Assembly: GCA_037176845.1 (NCBI GenBank)
Contig: JAYKXP010000167.1
Coordinates: 1 to 64,000, forward strand
From: Paramarasmius palmivorus
Lineage: Eukaryota; Basidiomycota; Agaricomycetes; Agaricales; Marasmiaceae
DNA: 64,000 nt
Direction: 5' to 3'
The notes beneath the pieces were generated by a model, which made no database searches, had not been told where the DNA came from, and was given only the letters and a program-made list of their open reading frames with translations. This document shows positions 11,019-22,285 of the stretch, in pieces (positions within the stretch are counted from its first letter, which is position 1; the number at the start of each line of letters is the position of its first letter). Made by a program: the position numbers and the translations under genes.

Positions 11019-11247
11019 TATTTTCGCATTAGTGGACGGTGTTTTAACGCCTCGAGCGTTCCGCATCACAACAGGTACAAACAAACAGTAATTACTTACA
11101 TGTCACAGAGAGTTGACACTTGAAACACATTTTCAATACAAAAGTTACTATTATCAACACTTTTGGGTGATCACAGTCAATTGCATTGAGTTCTAGTCAT
11201 TGTTATTGATCAGTTTGATTGGTAATACTTTGATATAGATTCTAACA
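11019..11247 (-). repeat. Right 229-bp inverted arm
   Basis: Inverted copy of 5158-5386, ending GATATAGATTCTAACA. Confidence 0.8.
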
Positions 11248-13323
11248 GTATCCTGCATCAACAATAAATCATTGAGACAAGAACAACATCTATAGGTCTT
11301 ACATTATGTATCTCTATCAAGGGCACATTGGGGCAAAGGTAGGCCTAGAAATAGAGATCAAATGATGGCTATGATCAACCTGTAAGTATTTGGAGATCTC
11401 AGGATACATGTCTCATAGAACCCACAAAGGGTCCCCATCTGACTTGTATTGGACCAATGTGATGTTGATGAATGTAATGGAGGACATATTGCTGTCCTGT
11501 TGTACAAAACAAGGAGTTGCAGTGCTGGTTGCTCAACAATGTGTTTGACAGTAGTCTACTTTACAGAGAAGAATAAAGGACTTGTTCTGTTATTTGGTAG
11601 AGATTTCTTGATTTACCTATGCTTTGTATTGATGACCCTTCTCATCTTGCATGGCTGTTTTGCTTGATGCTTTGATTTTTTGTACATTGTGCATTTGTTC
11701 CATTGGACTATGCAAATCTCCTATTGTTATCAGTACTAACAAGAAGTGCATGACCTAAGCATGGGAAAAAGCATTCTTTTCTTAGAACTTACCACTTGCA
11801 TTTCATCCTCCTGCCTGACCATCATGATCCAGCAATCACCCAATAAAGCAATTTGACATATTGCCATCTTTCTTTGCAAACTAGAGATCTCTCATCTCTG
11901 GCTCTCTTGGCCAAGAGCCTTTCTGTTGTTTGATTGCTTCTATCCACTGCAATCTCACTTCCTCTCCAGACAACTACTATTGACTTTCCATCTTGGTCGT
12001 TTATCCACAATTTTTGCCACCCACTGCAGCCAACTTCTATTTTCAATGGAAACATTAAGGCAGTCAACCTTCAAGAACTGTTTTCCAACTGCATGCATAT
12101 GCTCTCTGCCCTAGAAAGCTTGCAGCAAGATTGAAGCACACATACCACTTCCAATCATCAATCATTCACTGCAAATTTTACAATACCTCAACATCCTCTA
12201 TCTAATCTCTGCCTGTTGAAGGAACTTGTAATTGGAATATTGGTGGAATATTGGGCATCAATCCTTCAGTGCCAAACCCCTCATGCTTGATTCAGTCTGT
12301 TACTGGCACCTGGGCCACTTACTAACTATCCTCTTAGTCAAACAGTTTGCACAGCAGATTAGCACCTCTCAACCATGGGGTCACTTGTTTCAATGATCAA
12401 CTGTTGGACACCATGTGGACCAACAAACTACTTTTCCAGAATCCAAGAGTTGAGGAATATCACAAGAATTATTGTATGGTGGTCAGAAGTTCACAAGGAG
12501 TGCCCTATAGCCGTCACATTGTGGTTAGGGGGCATCTCTCAATAGATGTAGAAGCCAAGACTGTAGGCTATCATCTTAGAAATATCATTAGAAGAGTGGT
12601 AGAGCCCTTTCCAGAGTACAGAACAGTGATTATGTCACAGACTATTTTCTACCTTGTGTGGTGAAATTACCTTTGAATAGTTGTCCTCTTCCAGCTAATT
12701 CCTTCTGGGTATTTGCAAAGGAATGGTTTATTTGGTGTCTCGAACTTGTTCACAAGATCCCATAGGTTCCTAGCATGAGAGGTGCTTTGTCCCTAGGTGA
12801 GTTCTGTTTCTTGGATCATCTCTTGATGCATTTCAATAACTCTCTTTTGTCACCCAGAACTTGCAATGCCTAGACACACCACTAGGTTCATCAATTGCAA
12901 TGATGTAGGTCCATCTCAAAGTCAACCTTTTTAGATATGTTTCTCAGTCTCCAAATTCACCCAGCCTCCAGTGGTAATGGTTGCTCAGCCATTCTTTTTG
13001 CATTGTCTTTGGTGCTAATTTGTCTTCAGAAAGCACACCCAAGTTGTGCCTCAACTAGCTGGAATTTGAGGGGTTTCTGATTCCCACAGCAGTGTAGTAC
13101 AGTCCAGAACATTGAGTTTGGGTTGGTTCAGAGGTACACACAGGTGAGCTATCATCTATTCTGGCCTCTTTTTATGTGTTTTTTCCTGACATTCTTCCAT
13201 CTACAGTGCTGGGAAAAAAGATATCTAGTCTTTTGGTTACATCAACAAGCTCAGAAAACCTCACATCCCAGAGCCTGATCATGATGCTCAATACCCTATA
13301 CAGGAGTGTTCAGAACAATTAGG
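11248..13323. other. Long CpG-poor stretch with unrecognised short ORFs
   Basis: Two frames stand out only by length: minus 11822-12067 (SGWQKLWINDQDGKSIVVVW is a coding-like run) and plus 12347-12664. Neither has a family motif or clear splice partners. The rest shows no gene. Confidence 0.35.
12347..12664 (+). CDS. Unrecognised 105-codon ORF
   Basis: ATG to TGA, with a plausible amino-acid mix (VVRSSQGVPYSRHIVVRGHL, then a basic helix VGYHLRNIIRRVVEPF). I know no family for it. No neighbouring exon could be joined, so it may be a remnant of a larger gene or chance. Confidence 0.25.
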   Translation: MHSRLAPLNHGVTCFNDQLLDTMWTNKLLFQNPRVEEYHKNYCMVVRSSQGVPYSRHIVVRGHLSIDVEAKTVGYHLRNIIRRVVEPFPEYRTVIMSQTIFYLVW

Positions 13324-13795
13324 GGTTATTAGGATGACCTAGGGTCACTCTAGGGCCAACATACCTATAGGTGACCCTAGGGTGCCCTAGGGTGTGCTGG
13401 GGCTTAACAGGTAGGGTACAGCCTGATAACTCTAGGGACTGAGAGTTTCCTGATGACTTTTAGTTAGTGTAGAGTTGGAGAATGCTGTATAATTGACTTA
13501 CTGTGAGGGGTTTTTGAGGGCATTGATTGAATGATTGTCAGAGACAATCAAGGGAGAGGGAAGCTAGAGGATACCATGGGAATTGCAAGTTCTACCCACT
13601 TAAATTGTCTACAGTGGCTGATGAACTTGGGCTGTTGAGAATTATCAAGGCCTCAGGTAACATTTAGCTGTCATCTACAACGAATGATTGTGCTGTGTGC
13701 TGGCATATTTACCTGAGCCTGATGAATTTCTATCAGGCTCGAGTAAAGATGCCACACTCACTTGTCATAGATGAACAAGTGATGACCTATCATAG
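13324..13795 (+). repeat. Repeat C, copy 1
   Basis: Starts GGTTATTAGGATGACCTAGGG and ends GATGACCTATCATAG. The same order of segments recurs at 14810-15227, with small indels. It contains an internal inverted pair, CCTAGGGTCAC / GTGACCCTAGG, and near 13715-13745 an imperfect hairpin around CCTGATGAA. Confidence 0.7.
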
Positions 13796-14084
13796 TATCA
13801 TTAGTAGGAGTAGGTAGATACAAAAAAAAATAACTTACAAGAATGTTCATCCATATGCAAACAACTCCAAGCACATCTACTCCAACAAAAGCCCCAAAGT
13901 TGATCTGATAGCCTCTGGAACTCAAGTACAACAAATTCACCATAATCATTGTACTCAGAGGAGAATGTTTCAGAATGCAAGGCAAAGAGGTGGAATGGAG
14001 AGACAGAGATAGACATAGATGCTTGCAGGGAAAATAAAACCATACTATTCTTATCATAGATGAAGATGGTGTATAGGTTTGTAT

Positions 14085-14167
14085 GAGCGCCCTGTGGCAG
14101 TGAACCTGGTCCCTCCCACGCTCGTCAAAAGCATGGGAGGGACCAGGTTCACTGCCACAGGGCGCTC
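14085..14167. repeat. 83-bp near-perfect hairpin (37-bp arms, 9-nt loop)
   Basis: The left arm starts GAGCGCCCTGTGGCAG and the right arm ends with its reverse complement, CTGCCACAGGGCGCTC. Over 37 bp I find one mismatch, next to the loop TCGTCAAAA. Flanks TTGTAT and AACCTGC give no target duplication. It is GC-rich compared with its AT-rich setting. It could be a very small foldback element or a fold-back RNA source. Confidence 0.85.
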
Positions 14168-14218
14168 AACCTGCATCCACTCATCAACAACAAGTAGATG
14201 TTGGTGAGTGCTTTACCC

Positions 14219-14244
14219 AAGTCTGATGAACTTTCATCAGACTT
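14219..14244. repeat. 26-bp perfect palindrome (12-bp arms)
   Basis: AAGTCTGATGAA and TTCATCAGACTT are separated by CT. Degenerate versions of the same motif lie in both copies of repeat C (near 13715 and 15148). Confidence 0.8.
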
Positions 14245-14809
14245 AAGTAGAGGTACATGCACTTGTTGAAGACAAGTGCTTTGTCATGCCTGTGGTGAGG
14301 TTAACAGTGACAGAGGGACTCCAGAGCTACCTCTCTGGATTCTCAAGTGCAGCATTTGTCAAGGCTGAATGCTGCACAGTCAGTGTACAACTCAAGTACA
14401 CTGACAGCGCTTACATGCTTGTGTTGCACCTACCCAACACGCAGACAATGCAATAGCCTCTGGAATGCAAGAACGACAAAATCAATGTCCTCTGTGTACC
14501 CAGAGGCTAAGTGTGTGCTGGGTGGGTGTTGTTGGGAAGGTGTAGGGTGAAGAAGGCAGTGGCAAGAAAAAGGAAGGCATCAGCAAGTATAGCCAATGCT
14601 ATATTCTGAGCTCCTTGCACTAGGTGCACAGGTGGTTGGTTTGGTTGTAGTGGAGAGCAGGTGCATGCGGGTGTGGTGGTATAGAGGCATCAGTGATTTA
14701 TGCTGATGCCAGAGCTGAAATTTGCCACTCAAAGAAGCCCAGAATGAGTGTCCTGGGGTCTTTGAGTGGCAATGCTGGAGAGGGGAGATGGGTTGATGGG
14801 TGGTTGATG

Positions 14810-15227
14810 GGTTATTAGGATGACCTAGGGCCACTCTAAGATTGACACACCTATAGGTGACCCTAGGGTGCCCTAGTGTGTGGTGGGGGCATGATGGGTA
14901 GGGTACATAGCATAGAGTTGAAGAATGCTGTATGATTGCCTTACCATGAGGTGAGGCCATTGATTGAATGAGTGTTGGGGATAATGAAGGGAAAAAAAGT
15001 CTGAGCTTACCATGGGAATTTGCAGTTCTGCTTCACTCTCATTGTCTATGACACTGCACTAATGAACTTGGGCTGGTGAGAATATTCACAGCCTCAGGTT
15101 ACATTCAGTCATCTACAATAAACAAGTGTGCTGTATGGCATCTTTACCTGAGTCTGATGAATCTCGCTTAAGTAAAGATGCAACACTTGTTCATCTACAA
15201 AGTGTTTGCAGTGATGACCTATCATAG
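14810..15227 (+). repeat. Repeat C, copy 2
   Basis: Direct copy of 13324-13795, about 1.49 kb downstream. It keeps the CCTATAGGTGACCCTAGGG block, the ATACCATGGGAATTGCA-like block and the terminal GATGACCTATCATAG. The spacing would suit the terminal repeats of a short element, but the ends are not sharp. Confidence 0.7.
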
Positions 15228-17343
15228 CGTGTTCTGTGCCCTGGATAGGGCACTTGGATACTGGTAGGGTATCTGAAAGTTTCCATCCAGTGGTAAGCAA
15301 GGAAGTGAGTTCTCATTGAATATGAGATGGGACATGGAACAAATATCATGGCTAGGGATGTCTGTGGGATGCTTGACCTTGACAGAACCAATGGTGAGAT
15401 GGGCAATAAGTTGGTTGTTCACACAATTGTCAGTGGCTTTGTTGGAATCAGAGCTATGATCAGACTTGTATTCATAGTTGGGATTGCTCAGAGTTGAAGT
15501 TGTCCTGATGCCTGTGCTATGCTGGTTTGTCAGAGGTTAATGTGGTCACAGCAGGCTCAGAGACCCCAGGAGTTGATGGTGCAGGAGAATATGAATTGGC
15601 AGAGGCAGGCAATGGCCACATAATGGAGCTAAGAGAGTGGAACTGCTGCCATCCTAAAAACAACTTTATGACCTAGACAATACAAAATCTGACAGCAAAG
15701 TAACAGTGGGCTGGTTGCCTTCCTTATATAGTGTTACACTGGGGAATGATGGGGAAATTCCCCTAGATTTGGTCATTCCAGCCACAATTTGTTGCCAATT
15801 TTGGCAACTGTAACACAAAACTATGGCCTTGTTGCCTAACCTGCAACCATTTTGTAATGTAACACTTGGAGGCCTGTTGCCTCCTACATCTACCTATAGT
15901 ATTGCAATTTGGCATTGATCTCTGCAAAAAGTTTTGCTCTGTGTGTATTGTGAGCATGTATCTCATAACATATCTTTCCCATTAATGAGATCTATTGAAA
16001 CATGGAGGTGAGTCAAATGATGAAAAAAAAGGGTCTGTTACTTACTACAGCTCATGGCCATGTTGCTACTATATGCTTGTATAGATTTGAGTGAAGATCT
16101 GGTTGAATATCTCTATCTGTTGCCATGTCCTGAGCATAAACATCTAGAACAAGTTTGTAGTAGTCTTGGCACCTGGGAAAAGGTGGACTATGAAAACATG
16201 TGCTGGCAGCACTAGAGGCTCTATCACACTTTTCATATGAGGATGAAGAGAGTGAGATACTGCTTTGTTGATTCACATGTGAGTTTCATTCACTATCACC
16301 AATGCCTGCCCTCACACTTGTAGTAGATTTTATAGACAATGATCATAAAGTCTTTGTCCTACTTGTTTCTGTTGAACTGTAAGCTACTTGTGTTCTGGCA
16401 TGTATTCTCTGTGCTGACACCATAATGTTGCGCAATTCTGAAGGGACATATTCTATTTTTGAAGAGGATTATGTTTGTGGACTAGTCTGCAAAGAGATCG
16501 GGTTACTTTCTCCTGCTGTAGCAAAGCTTTACAAGTTGCAGTGATCTCATGTTTCTTATTAGTAGATTTCTCTTTCCTTGTATTGATAACAGATGTATCT
16601 ACCACTTATAGTAGGAAATTATGTAGCTGATTTTGTTTGTTTGGGTTCTTACTTGGTGAATAAATGAGTTTCTTGTTGGACATAGCATTTTCAGATTATC
16701 ATCAAAGTAACAATATATTGCACTGTTTCTTAGACTGATCAGCACACGCACACACACCCTGTGAAGTTCAACAATAAAATTGGTCATTGATCAAATATCA
16801 GTGCGACCTTGACAGTACAGGACCTAAATCATGAAGTTGTAGGCAGTCACTGGTTTGAGTTTACTTCTAAGTCTCTAACTGATTGATTGATTGTGGAATT
16901 GACAAACTCGGGATGAATTAAACATTGACACTTGTGTATACAGTGAATAAGGAATTAAAGCATAAATCTAAGACTTGAGACAGAGAATTGAAACACAATG
17001 GGATATCTAAACTACTTATACTTTTCTAGCACCTTGGCAAGGTCATCCTCTCTATCTAGGCCAAGTGCAACACAGATATTGTTGCATTTGTGTTGCTCTG
17101 TGTACTTGATATGGCCTTTAATACCATGATCACTGGCACCCATTTCACTATTAGAAGACGTTAGTTGATAGATTGAACATAGATGTGATTGAACACTGAC
17201 CCTGCATTGTGTGAGTGCATCATAGTATTGAAAAGAAGCATACCTGAACTGCCACTGGACAGCTGACCTCCCATTCCTTTGATGTTACAAAAGATTAGAC
17301 CACCCTGTGTCATATAGTATGCAAAGCAAAAGCCTCAATTGTG
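15228..17343. other. No clear gene; short minus-strand coding-like pieces
   Basis: A minus frame at 16052-16276 (FPRCQDYYKLVLDVYAQDM) and another at 15222-15422 look weakly coding, but neither can be extended or named. The remainder is AT-rich and CpG-poor. Confidence 0.3.
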
Positions 17344-18280
17344 CTAGACAATAGTTCCTCTTTGTTGCAGAGAAATTGCATTGTGCCAGTAAAGTGGCTT
17401 GGGAGCACTTGGGTTGAATGGCTCAGCAAGCCAAATGATGCACTGCTTGCTATCTGGTGCTGCCTCCCACTCCTCATGTGTAACACCAGAAGCAATGGAT
17501 AGACTATCGGCATCAGTTTTGATGACCTCCTTAACAAGGATATTGTGTGCAAACTCAAGCTCTGAGAGGTCAGTCAAAAAGCACATTCCTTTCATAGCCA
17601 TTATGACAATGCATGTATGTAAACTTTTACTTTCTGCTCAGCTGCAGTTTCAAAGGAAGCCAACAGTGCAAAAGCATCTTGTCCTGTAAACTTGGTTTAT
17701 AACCATCTTGAGAAACCTTATAGTATCGTTTGAAAGCCCAAGTTCCCTTCAGATTGTCCTGCCCAATGATAGTACCCTTACAATATATTTCAGACTATAA
17801 AACCATAGAATAGCTGTGGACTTTAAATACATTCTTCATTGTTCCATTGCTTGTCTGCTTCTTCTCAATCTATGCCAAGCACACAGTATCATCCCAAGCT
17901 ATCTCACTATAATTACCATCACCTTGTGTATTTGAAGTAGCCTGAGCGATCTGGATTTTGACCTTAGATGACCTTTCAGTGACCAGCTGTGTGGCAGTGC
18001 TTGGGTGTACCATAGTGCCAGTATAATGACATAAAACAGTGGAATTGTTCCCCAACAAACAGATTGGTGACATACTAACAGGCAACAGGAAAATATCCAA
18101 CGCACCCAGTTTCTTTCCTGAACATTCATCGTCAGGAATGGTTGTTGCTTTATGCTTCTTGCTGCCACCAGCTGGGTTCTGTTCTGACAGTAGTGATCCT
18201 ATGTGAGATTGTGTGTCTCATAGTGTTACAAGAACTTTACTCACCAATTTTTCTTTCTTGACAAAGATCTGGAGCTGCCC
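17344..18280 (-). pseudogene. Possible alpha-kinase-like gene fragment
   Basis: Minus-strand coding-like pieces run from about 18280 down to 17344. They include GQLQIFVKKEKL before an intron (GTGAGT donor, CAG acceptor near 18180), then KKLGALDIFLLPVSM, IQIAQATSNTQGDGN, a stretch reading GTWAFKRYYKVS, and finally ELEFAHNILVKEVIKTDADS and CIIWLAEPFNPSAPKPLYWH. The order, a strand with an AFKRYYK lysine followed downstream by an xWLAEPF block, recalls the alpha-type protein kinases expanded in mushrooms. No complete kinase core is visible and several stops interrupt it. The 5' end is cut by the LTR family A copy. An unrelated hypothetical protein is equally possible. Confidence 0.3.
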
Positions 18281-18818
18281 ATTATGAGGCTTATAAAACA
18301 ATTGTGAATGAGTGAAATATATATGCCAAGTTGTGTGAGCGGGGTTTGATGTTGTCAAAGGATCTGTACAATCAACACAAGAAATCAACTAGCACACTAG
18401 TTGAACATCTACAAATCACTAGGACACAGTGGTAGCTGGTCCTCATTCACTATCCCATCCCATATGTCCCATAGAACACTTATAGTGTAGCCATATGACC
18501 TACTAGGAAGTCTACCATGTACAGTAGCATGTCCTTGTAAAGTTCCAGCTTGGTAATAGAGTATAGATGCGGCCTACAGGTTTCAACACGTATCCTAGTG
18601 CAACAATATAGGGCTAATGACAACATCAACATCTATGTGTGTGCAGCTAGTATTCAGTGCATGCCTATCTTATTCCTTATCATATGCACACTACTAGGTT
18701 CCTAGTAGTGATACCAAGTCCATACAGTACTTAGTATGATGTACTAGTGCAATTCTGAACACAACAATTAGTGTCAAAATGACTGGTTTTCAGTGATTTC
18801 ATTCTGGTACCCTCACAT
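18281..18818 (-). repeat. LTR family A, internally deleted copy (3' LTR)
   Basis: On the minus strand it starts TGTGAGGGTACCAG at 18818 and ends TATAAGCCTCATA at about 18281, matching both ends of the 1.6-1.7 kb family A copies but lacking about 1.1 kb of the middle. A polypurine tract precedes it, so it was the 3' LTR of an element. No matching flanking duplication is seen. Confidence 0.7.
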
Positions 18819-18832
18819 CTCCCCCAAACCAA
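18819..18832 (-). other. Polypurine tract upstream of LTR family A
   Basis: On the minus strand GGTTTGGGGGAGAT lies directly before the TGTGAGGG LTR start. This is the signal that identifies family A as true LTRs and the DNA to the right as element interior. Confidence 0.65.
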
Positions 18833-19335
18833 AAGATCTAGACTGTCCTCAGTCTGGAATAGTTCATATGAACTTCTTTCTGGGTGTATTTGAGATGTGT
18901 GTGGTCAGTTTACTCTGTCTGTGTTATGTCTGATCAGTTGATGCTGGGGTTATCAAACCTCCTCAGGCGTCAATGATCTTCTATATTGATCTTATGACCA
19001 AATAGACCTTTGAGTGATTCCCTTGCGCCAAAGCTAGTAATTCCTTGTCTATTTTTGATGTCCTAGGACATTTTCTTCATAGGAGAATGGCCATGTTTAG
19101 CTATTTCAGGGTCATCAAACTTCTGCCAGTGACTGCTGTATTCATGACTCAGGTTCCATGATGTGATTGAAAAGAAGCAGGCTTCTCAGAATGTGATATA
19201 TATGCTTTCACAAAGTTAAACCAAGTTCAAAATCCTTTCTTTCTTTTCTCCCACCATCATTGTTTTAGCAAGTCACCTCCAGGTGTGTTTCCTGGCTCTT
19301 TTCAGTGGTTTTCTTTCTAATTTTCTTTCTCTAGA
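18833..19335. other. Probable 3' interior of an LTR family A element, non-coding
   Basis: By position this should be the segment before the 3' LTR, read on the minus strand. No frame without stops is left and no polymerase motif is visible. The plus-strand part after about 19260 looks like intron and exon of the next gene fragment. Confidence 0.35.
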
Positions 19336-19620
19336 ATGCCCACACCCATCCACAATCCTTTTGTGCCACCACCAGCACCTCAGCCCAAACCTTAAAAACC
19401 CCAAACACAAGGAGCTGGAGTCTCTGGAGTTGTCTCCTATGGAGATATACGACCAACAGCTAGCAATGTATGAACACAAAAGCATTCCTCATATACCACA
19501 ACTCTGTCTTCAGGAAGGAGCCTGAGTTCATCCCAACCGAGGCTATGGTTTGCAAACTCTTGTTGGCCCAGAAAGACAATGTCATGAGTGGACTCTCTTC
19601 TATTTATTCTTCTTATGACT
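19336..19620 (+). pseudogene. Fragment of an unrecognised gene (N-terminal part)
   Basis: After a CTAG acceptor an ATG at 19336 opens MPTPIHNPFVPPPAPQPKP, a proline-rich start that soon meets a stop. Downstream, frames reading LESLELSPMEIYDQQLAMYE and, one base shifted, EPEFIPTEAMVCKLLLAQKD continue to TGA near 19620. Frame changes show decay. The later piece at 21050-21775 may be from the same gene, separated by about 1.4 kb of insertion-like DNA. I cannot name the family. Confidence 0.35.
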
Positions 19621-19654
19621 GACTGTTTCTTTCCTACATCAGGAAATTCGCACA

Positions 19655-19800
19655 CGCATGGGATGTATGGACCATACATCTCCATACATCTCCATGCACG
19701 GACCCAGATGTATGGAGATCCAGGGAATGCATAATCTCCATGCACATGTATGGGAGATGACTGCAGCACTCCATACCTCCATGCACTTCCATACACATAA
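19655..19800. repeat. Cluster of CCATACATCTCCATGCA-type motifs
   Basis: At least six CCATACAT or ATGTATGG words, in both orientations, with CTCCATGCA words between them. A related but diverged cluster lies at about 20775-20935 (CCATACGTCCATACTCTCC). Confidence 0.55.
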
Positions 19801-21049
19801 TTTAATAGGGCCACTAGCTTGTTGTCATGGATGAAAAGTGTAAAAAATTTTATTGGGCTTTATTAGAATACATGAGGTATATAGTATAACTCTAGTTAAT
19901 GACAGCCCTCTATCCCCTGCTAACTCAACACCAACTACTGACAATCTGTATTGAAACCTGTATCAACAATGGGCTGTCAGCTGCATGAATACATACAAAT
20001 GGTGACCAACTTACTGAACTGAGTGTGACAGTCAAGTTCCATAGGTTGATGACAATAGGGGGAAATCTGTTAGAAAAAGATTAGTCACAAGGTATGTGGT
20101 GCAGAGAACTGACAGCGTATGCTATCACAGACTTGTTGACAGATGGAGAACCTGGGAGAGTAGTTAGTACAGTAAAATTCAGTCAAAGTGAAGGATGTGC
20201 CTACACCATGCCTCTATCCATCTTGGTACATCGGTGTATGTCTGCTGTGCCTGACCTGCATCTTCATCTTCATTGTCATGCTTTGAGCACCTGTACATAG
20301 AAAGTAAGCCAATATGACATGTTTCCAGCGATAGCTTGACATATGGGACATATATGTAGTGAGAGTTGGGTGAGATCAAGGGAGAGTGAGAGGGATGCAA
20401 AGTCAGTGGTTATAGATGATCATGGTGGGAAGGAAAGAGACATGGCTGTGGAATCAATGTGGAATGAAAATTTTCGTATCAACAAAGTCATGACACTGAT
20501 TTGGAACTCTGACTAAATTTCTACTCAGGTCCAGATCTGTGAACTTGTGGTTTTGAGATCTCCTCTGATCTTGCTTGACTTGCCTTGGTCACCTCAGGTG
20601 TTATGCCCTACATTGTTCCGTACTGCAACAAGTCTCAGTTTGCCCACTTCACCTTTCTTAATTTGTGCACCATCAACACCTCAATCTCAAGGCTATCATA
20701 CCAATAATTTTTTTTCTTGATAATTTGAAGGGGAGAAAATGTATTTATTTTGAGTACTTAGAAAAATAAATCTTGTCTGTAGGATCCATACGTCCATACT
20801 CTCCATAGCTCTCCACACACCCATACACCCTGTGTCTGGGCTTTTGATGGGAGTTTTTGATGAAAACCGGGTCTAGTTTGTATGGAGGCATGGGATCTAT
20901 GCCCCCCATGTGCTCCACGTGTCCCATACCGTTGTGAATTTGCTGATGTAGCATGAGTATCACAAATTCTGTATGGATGAGGATTGTGGATTCAATATTC
21001 CCAAGTCATACATGAGTGTTTTACTGCAAATTTGCTAGCTAACCAACTT
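19801..21049. other. Non-coding, insertion-like spacer
   Basis: No gene recognised. It lies between two fragments that may once have been one gene, and the CCATAC-motif clusters sit near both ends, which fits an inserted element without readable ends. Confidence 0.35.
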
Positions 21050-21775
21050 GGCTGTCGATGCTAGGGTCCTCCCAAGGAAGGATTTTTCTGCCTGGTTGCC
21101 AAGTACAGCTAAGACAAACAAACTTGTCAAGAAATTTGAGGTGCGCAACCTACAGTATATTTTATAGTTATTATTTTCTAAAATCTTTCTTTTCTAGGAC
21201 TTTGACTTCCACACTCCCTTGCCACCCCCCTGTTTGTCTGAAGATCAAGACACCTCCACCAGTAGCTTCTTCATTGAGAGGGGCTAAATGCAAGAAACCC
21301 AGTTCGACCATTGAGATCAGCGACTCTGAGCCCAAACCACTCAAACGCTCAAAAATTCAGGTTCAAGAGGATTCAGGTTCAAGAGGATTCAGGTTCAAGA
21401 GGATTCGTCTAGTGAAGACAGCGATGAGAGCAAGAACGCTGGGGTTAAGGAGATGACAAGGTCATATGGCAGCAAATGGTCTTTTTACGAGGGCAGGCAG
21501 GAGTCAACTCCTGTTGCCCCTACCAAGACTTCCTTGTGTTACATGAGTGTCTCTTTTATTCTCCTTTTCTTTATATGACTAACTTTCTTCCTAGGGATCG
21601 CCTTCTCCTGAGGCCACTGTCGTCACTTGAAACAAGCCATTGACTGGCCCTTCCAAAGGCAAGGGCAAGGACAAGGACAAGCCCACTGCTCAAAAGACTA
21701 GGGGCAAAGATAGGTCTGATCACAAGAGAGCCCTTGCACCCAAGCTGAGGGGCCCAGTAGCAGGGGAGAGGTACC
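21050..21775 (+). pseudogene. Unrecognised gene remnant with acidic/Ser and basic Lys-rich tail
   Basis: Pieces in order: LPRKDFSAWLPSTAKTNKLV before an intron (about 21139-21197, acceptor TTCTAG); then coding-like sequence reading TIEISDSEPKPLKRSKIQVQ; then EDSSSEDSDESKNAGVKEMT in another frame; then an intron (GTGTTA donor at about 21535, CCTAG acceptor at 21595); then a Lys-rich exon, SKGKGKDKDKPTAQKTRGKD. The shift between the second and third pieces is explained by a 16-bp unit present three times at 21355-21402. The last exon has one TGA (about 21630) in ACT-TGA-AAC context. This is clearly a former gene of the acidic-linker and basic-tail type, with no domain I can name. Confidence 0.45.
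21355..21402 (+). repeat. Three tandem copies of a 16-bp unit
   Basis: ATTCAGGTTCAAGAGG is repeated exactly three times. Sixteen is not a multiple of three, so the two extra copies shift the reading frame of the surrounding gene remnant. Confidence 0.95.
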
Positions 21776-22285
21776 GTTTTTAGAAATATCTCTGAGGTTT
21801 CTCAGGGGACTTATTACAGTAAACTCTGACAAAAAAATCCACATTTGTTTTTTAATTAAACAGTACCCATTACTATAGGATTGATTTCTGGGTTTTTTAA
21901 AAGGGTTTTAGAGCCTTTCCCTATTAGATAGGTGCTTCTATAAGGGTGTATATAGCTCCTGGAGTGCTTTTTTGCTCCATGTAATTGTGCAGCGCTGTAT
22001 GGTTCCCCAACCCTCCAGATCACTTCTTGCAATACTACATCCATAGTACATGTTTTCTGTAATTGTGCAAGAATTGATTAGTCTGGCATATGGATTCCTG
22101 TCATGGGATTCATGGAGGCAATTGATATTCCTGTTCTATGCATAGTGAACGGTCTCTCATTCATTTTTGGTGATTTTAGGAGCAATCACCATGCTCCAGT
22201 ACAACAAAACCCCTAAAAATGTGATTTTTTATATAGCAACATATAGATGTATTCAGAAAATGTCCTTTCATAGTACAAAAGTGTA

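Larger units (their letters stand above)
5158..11247. mobile_element. 6.09 kb composite block with 229-bp inverted terminal arms
   Basis: The block starts TGTTAGAATCTATATC and ends GATATAGATTCTAACA, and the inversion extends 229 bp on each side. Between the arms lie a decayed copia element (minus), a gag zinc-knuckle fragment (plus) and a truncated repeat B (plus). No transposase belonging to the arms is visible. I see no convincing target-site duplication (left flank CATTTCC, right flank GTATCC). It may be a DNA element with long inverted repeats that later collected insertions, or two copies of one LTR that ended up head to head. The left arm interrupts the oxygenase pseudogene. Confidence 0.55.

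Noticed and set aside
5150..11256. Target duplication for the inverted-arm block
   Set aside because: CATTTCC and GTATCC share only a partial TCC; not convincing.
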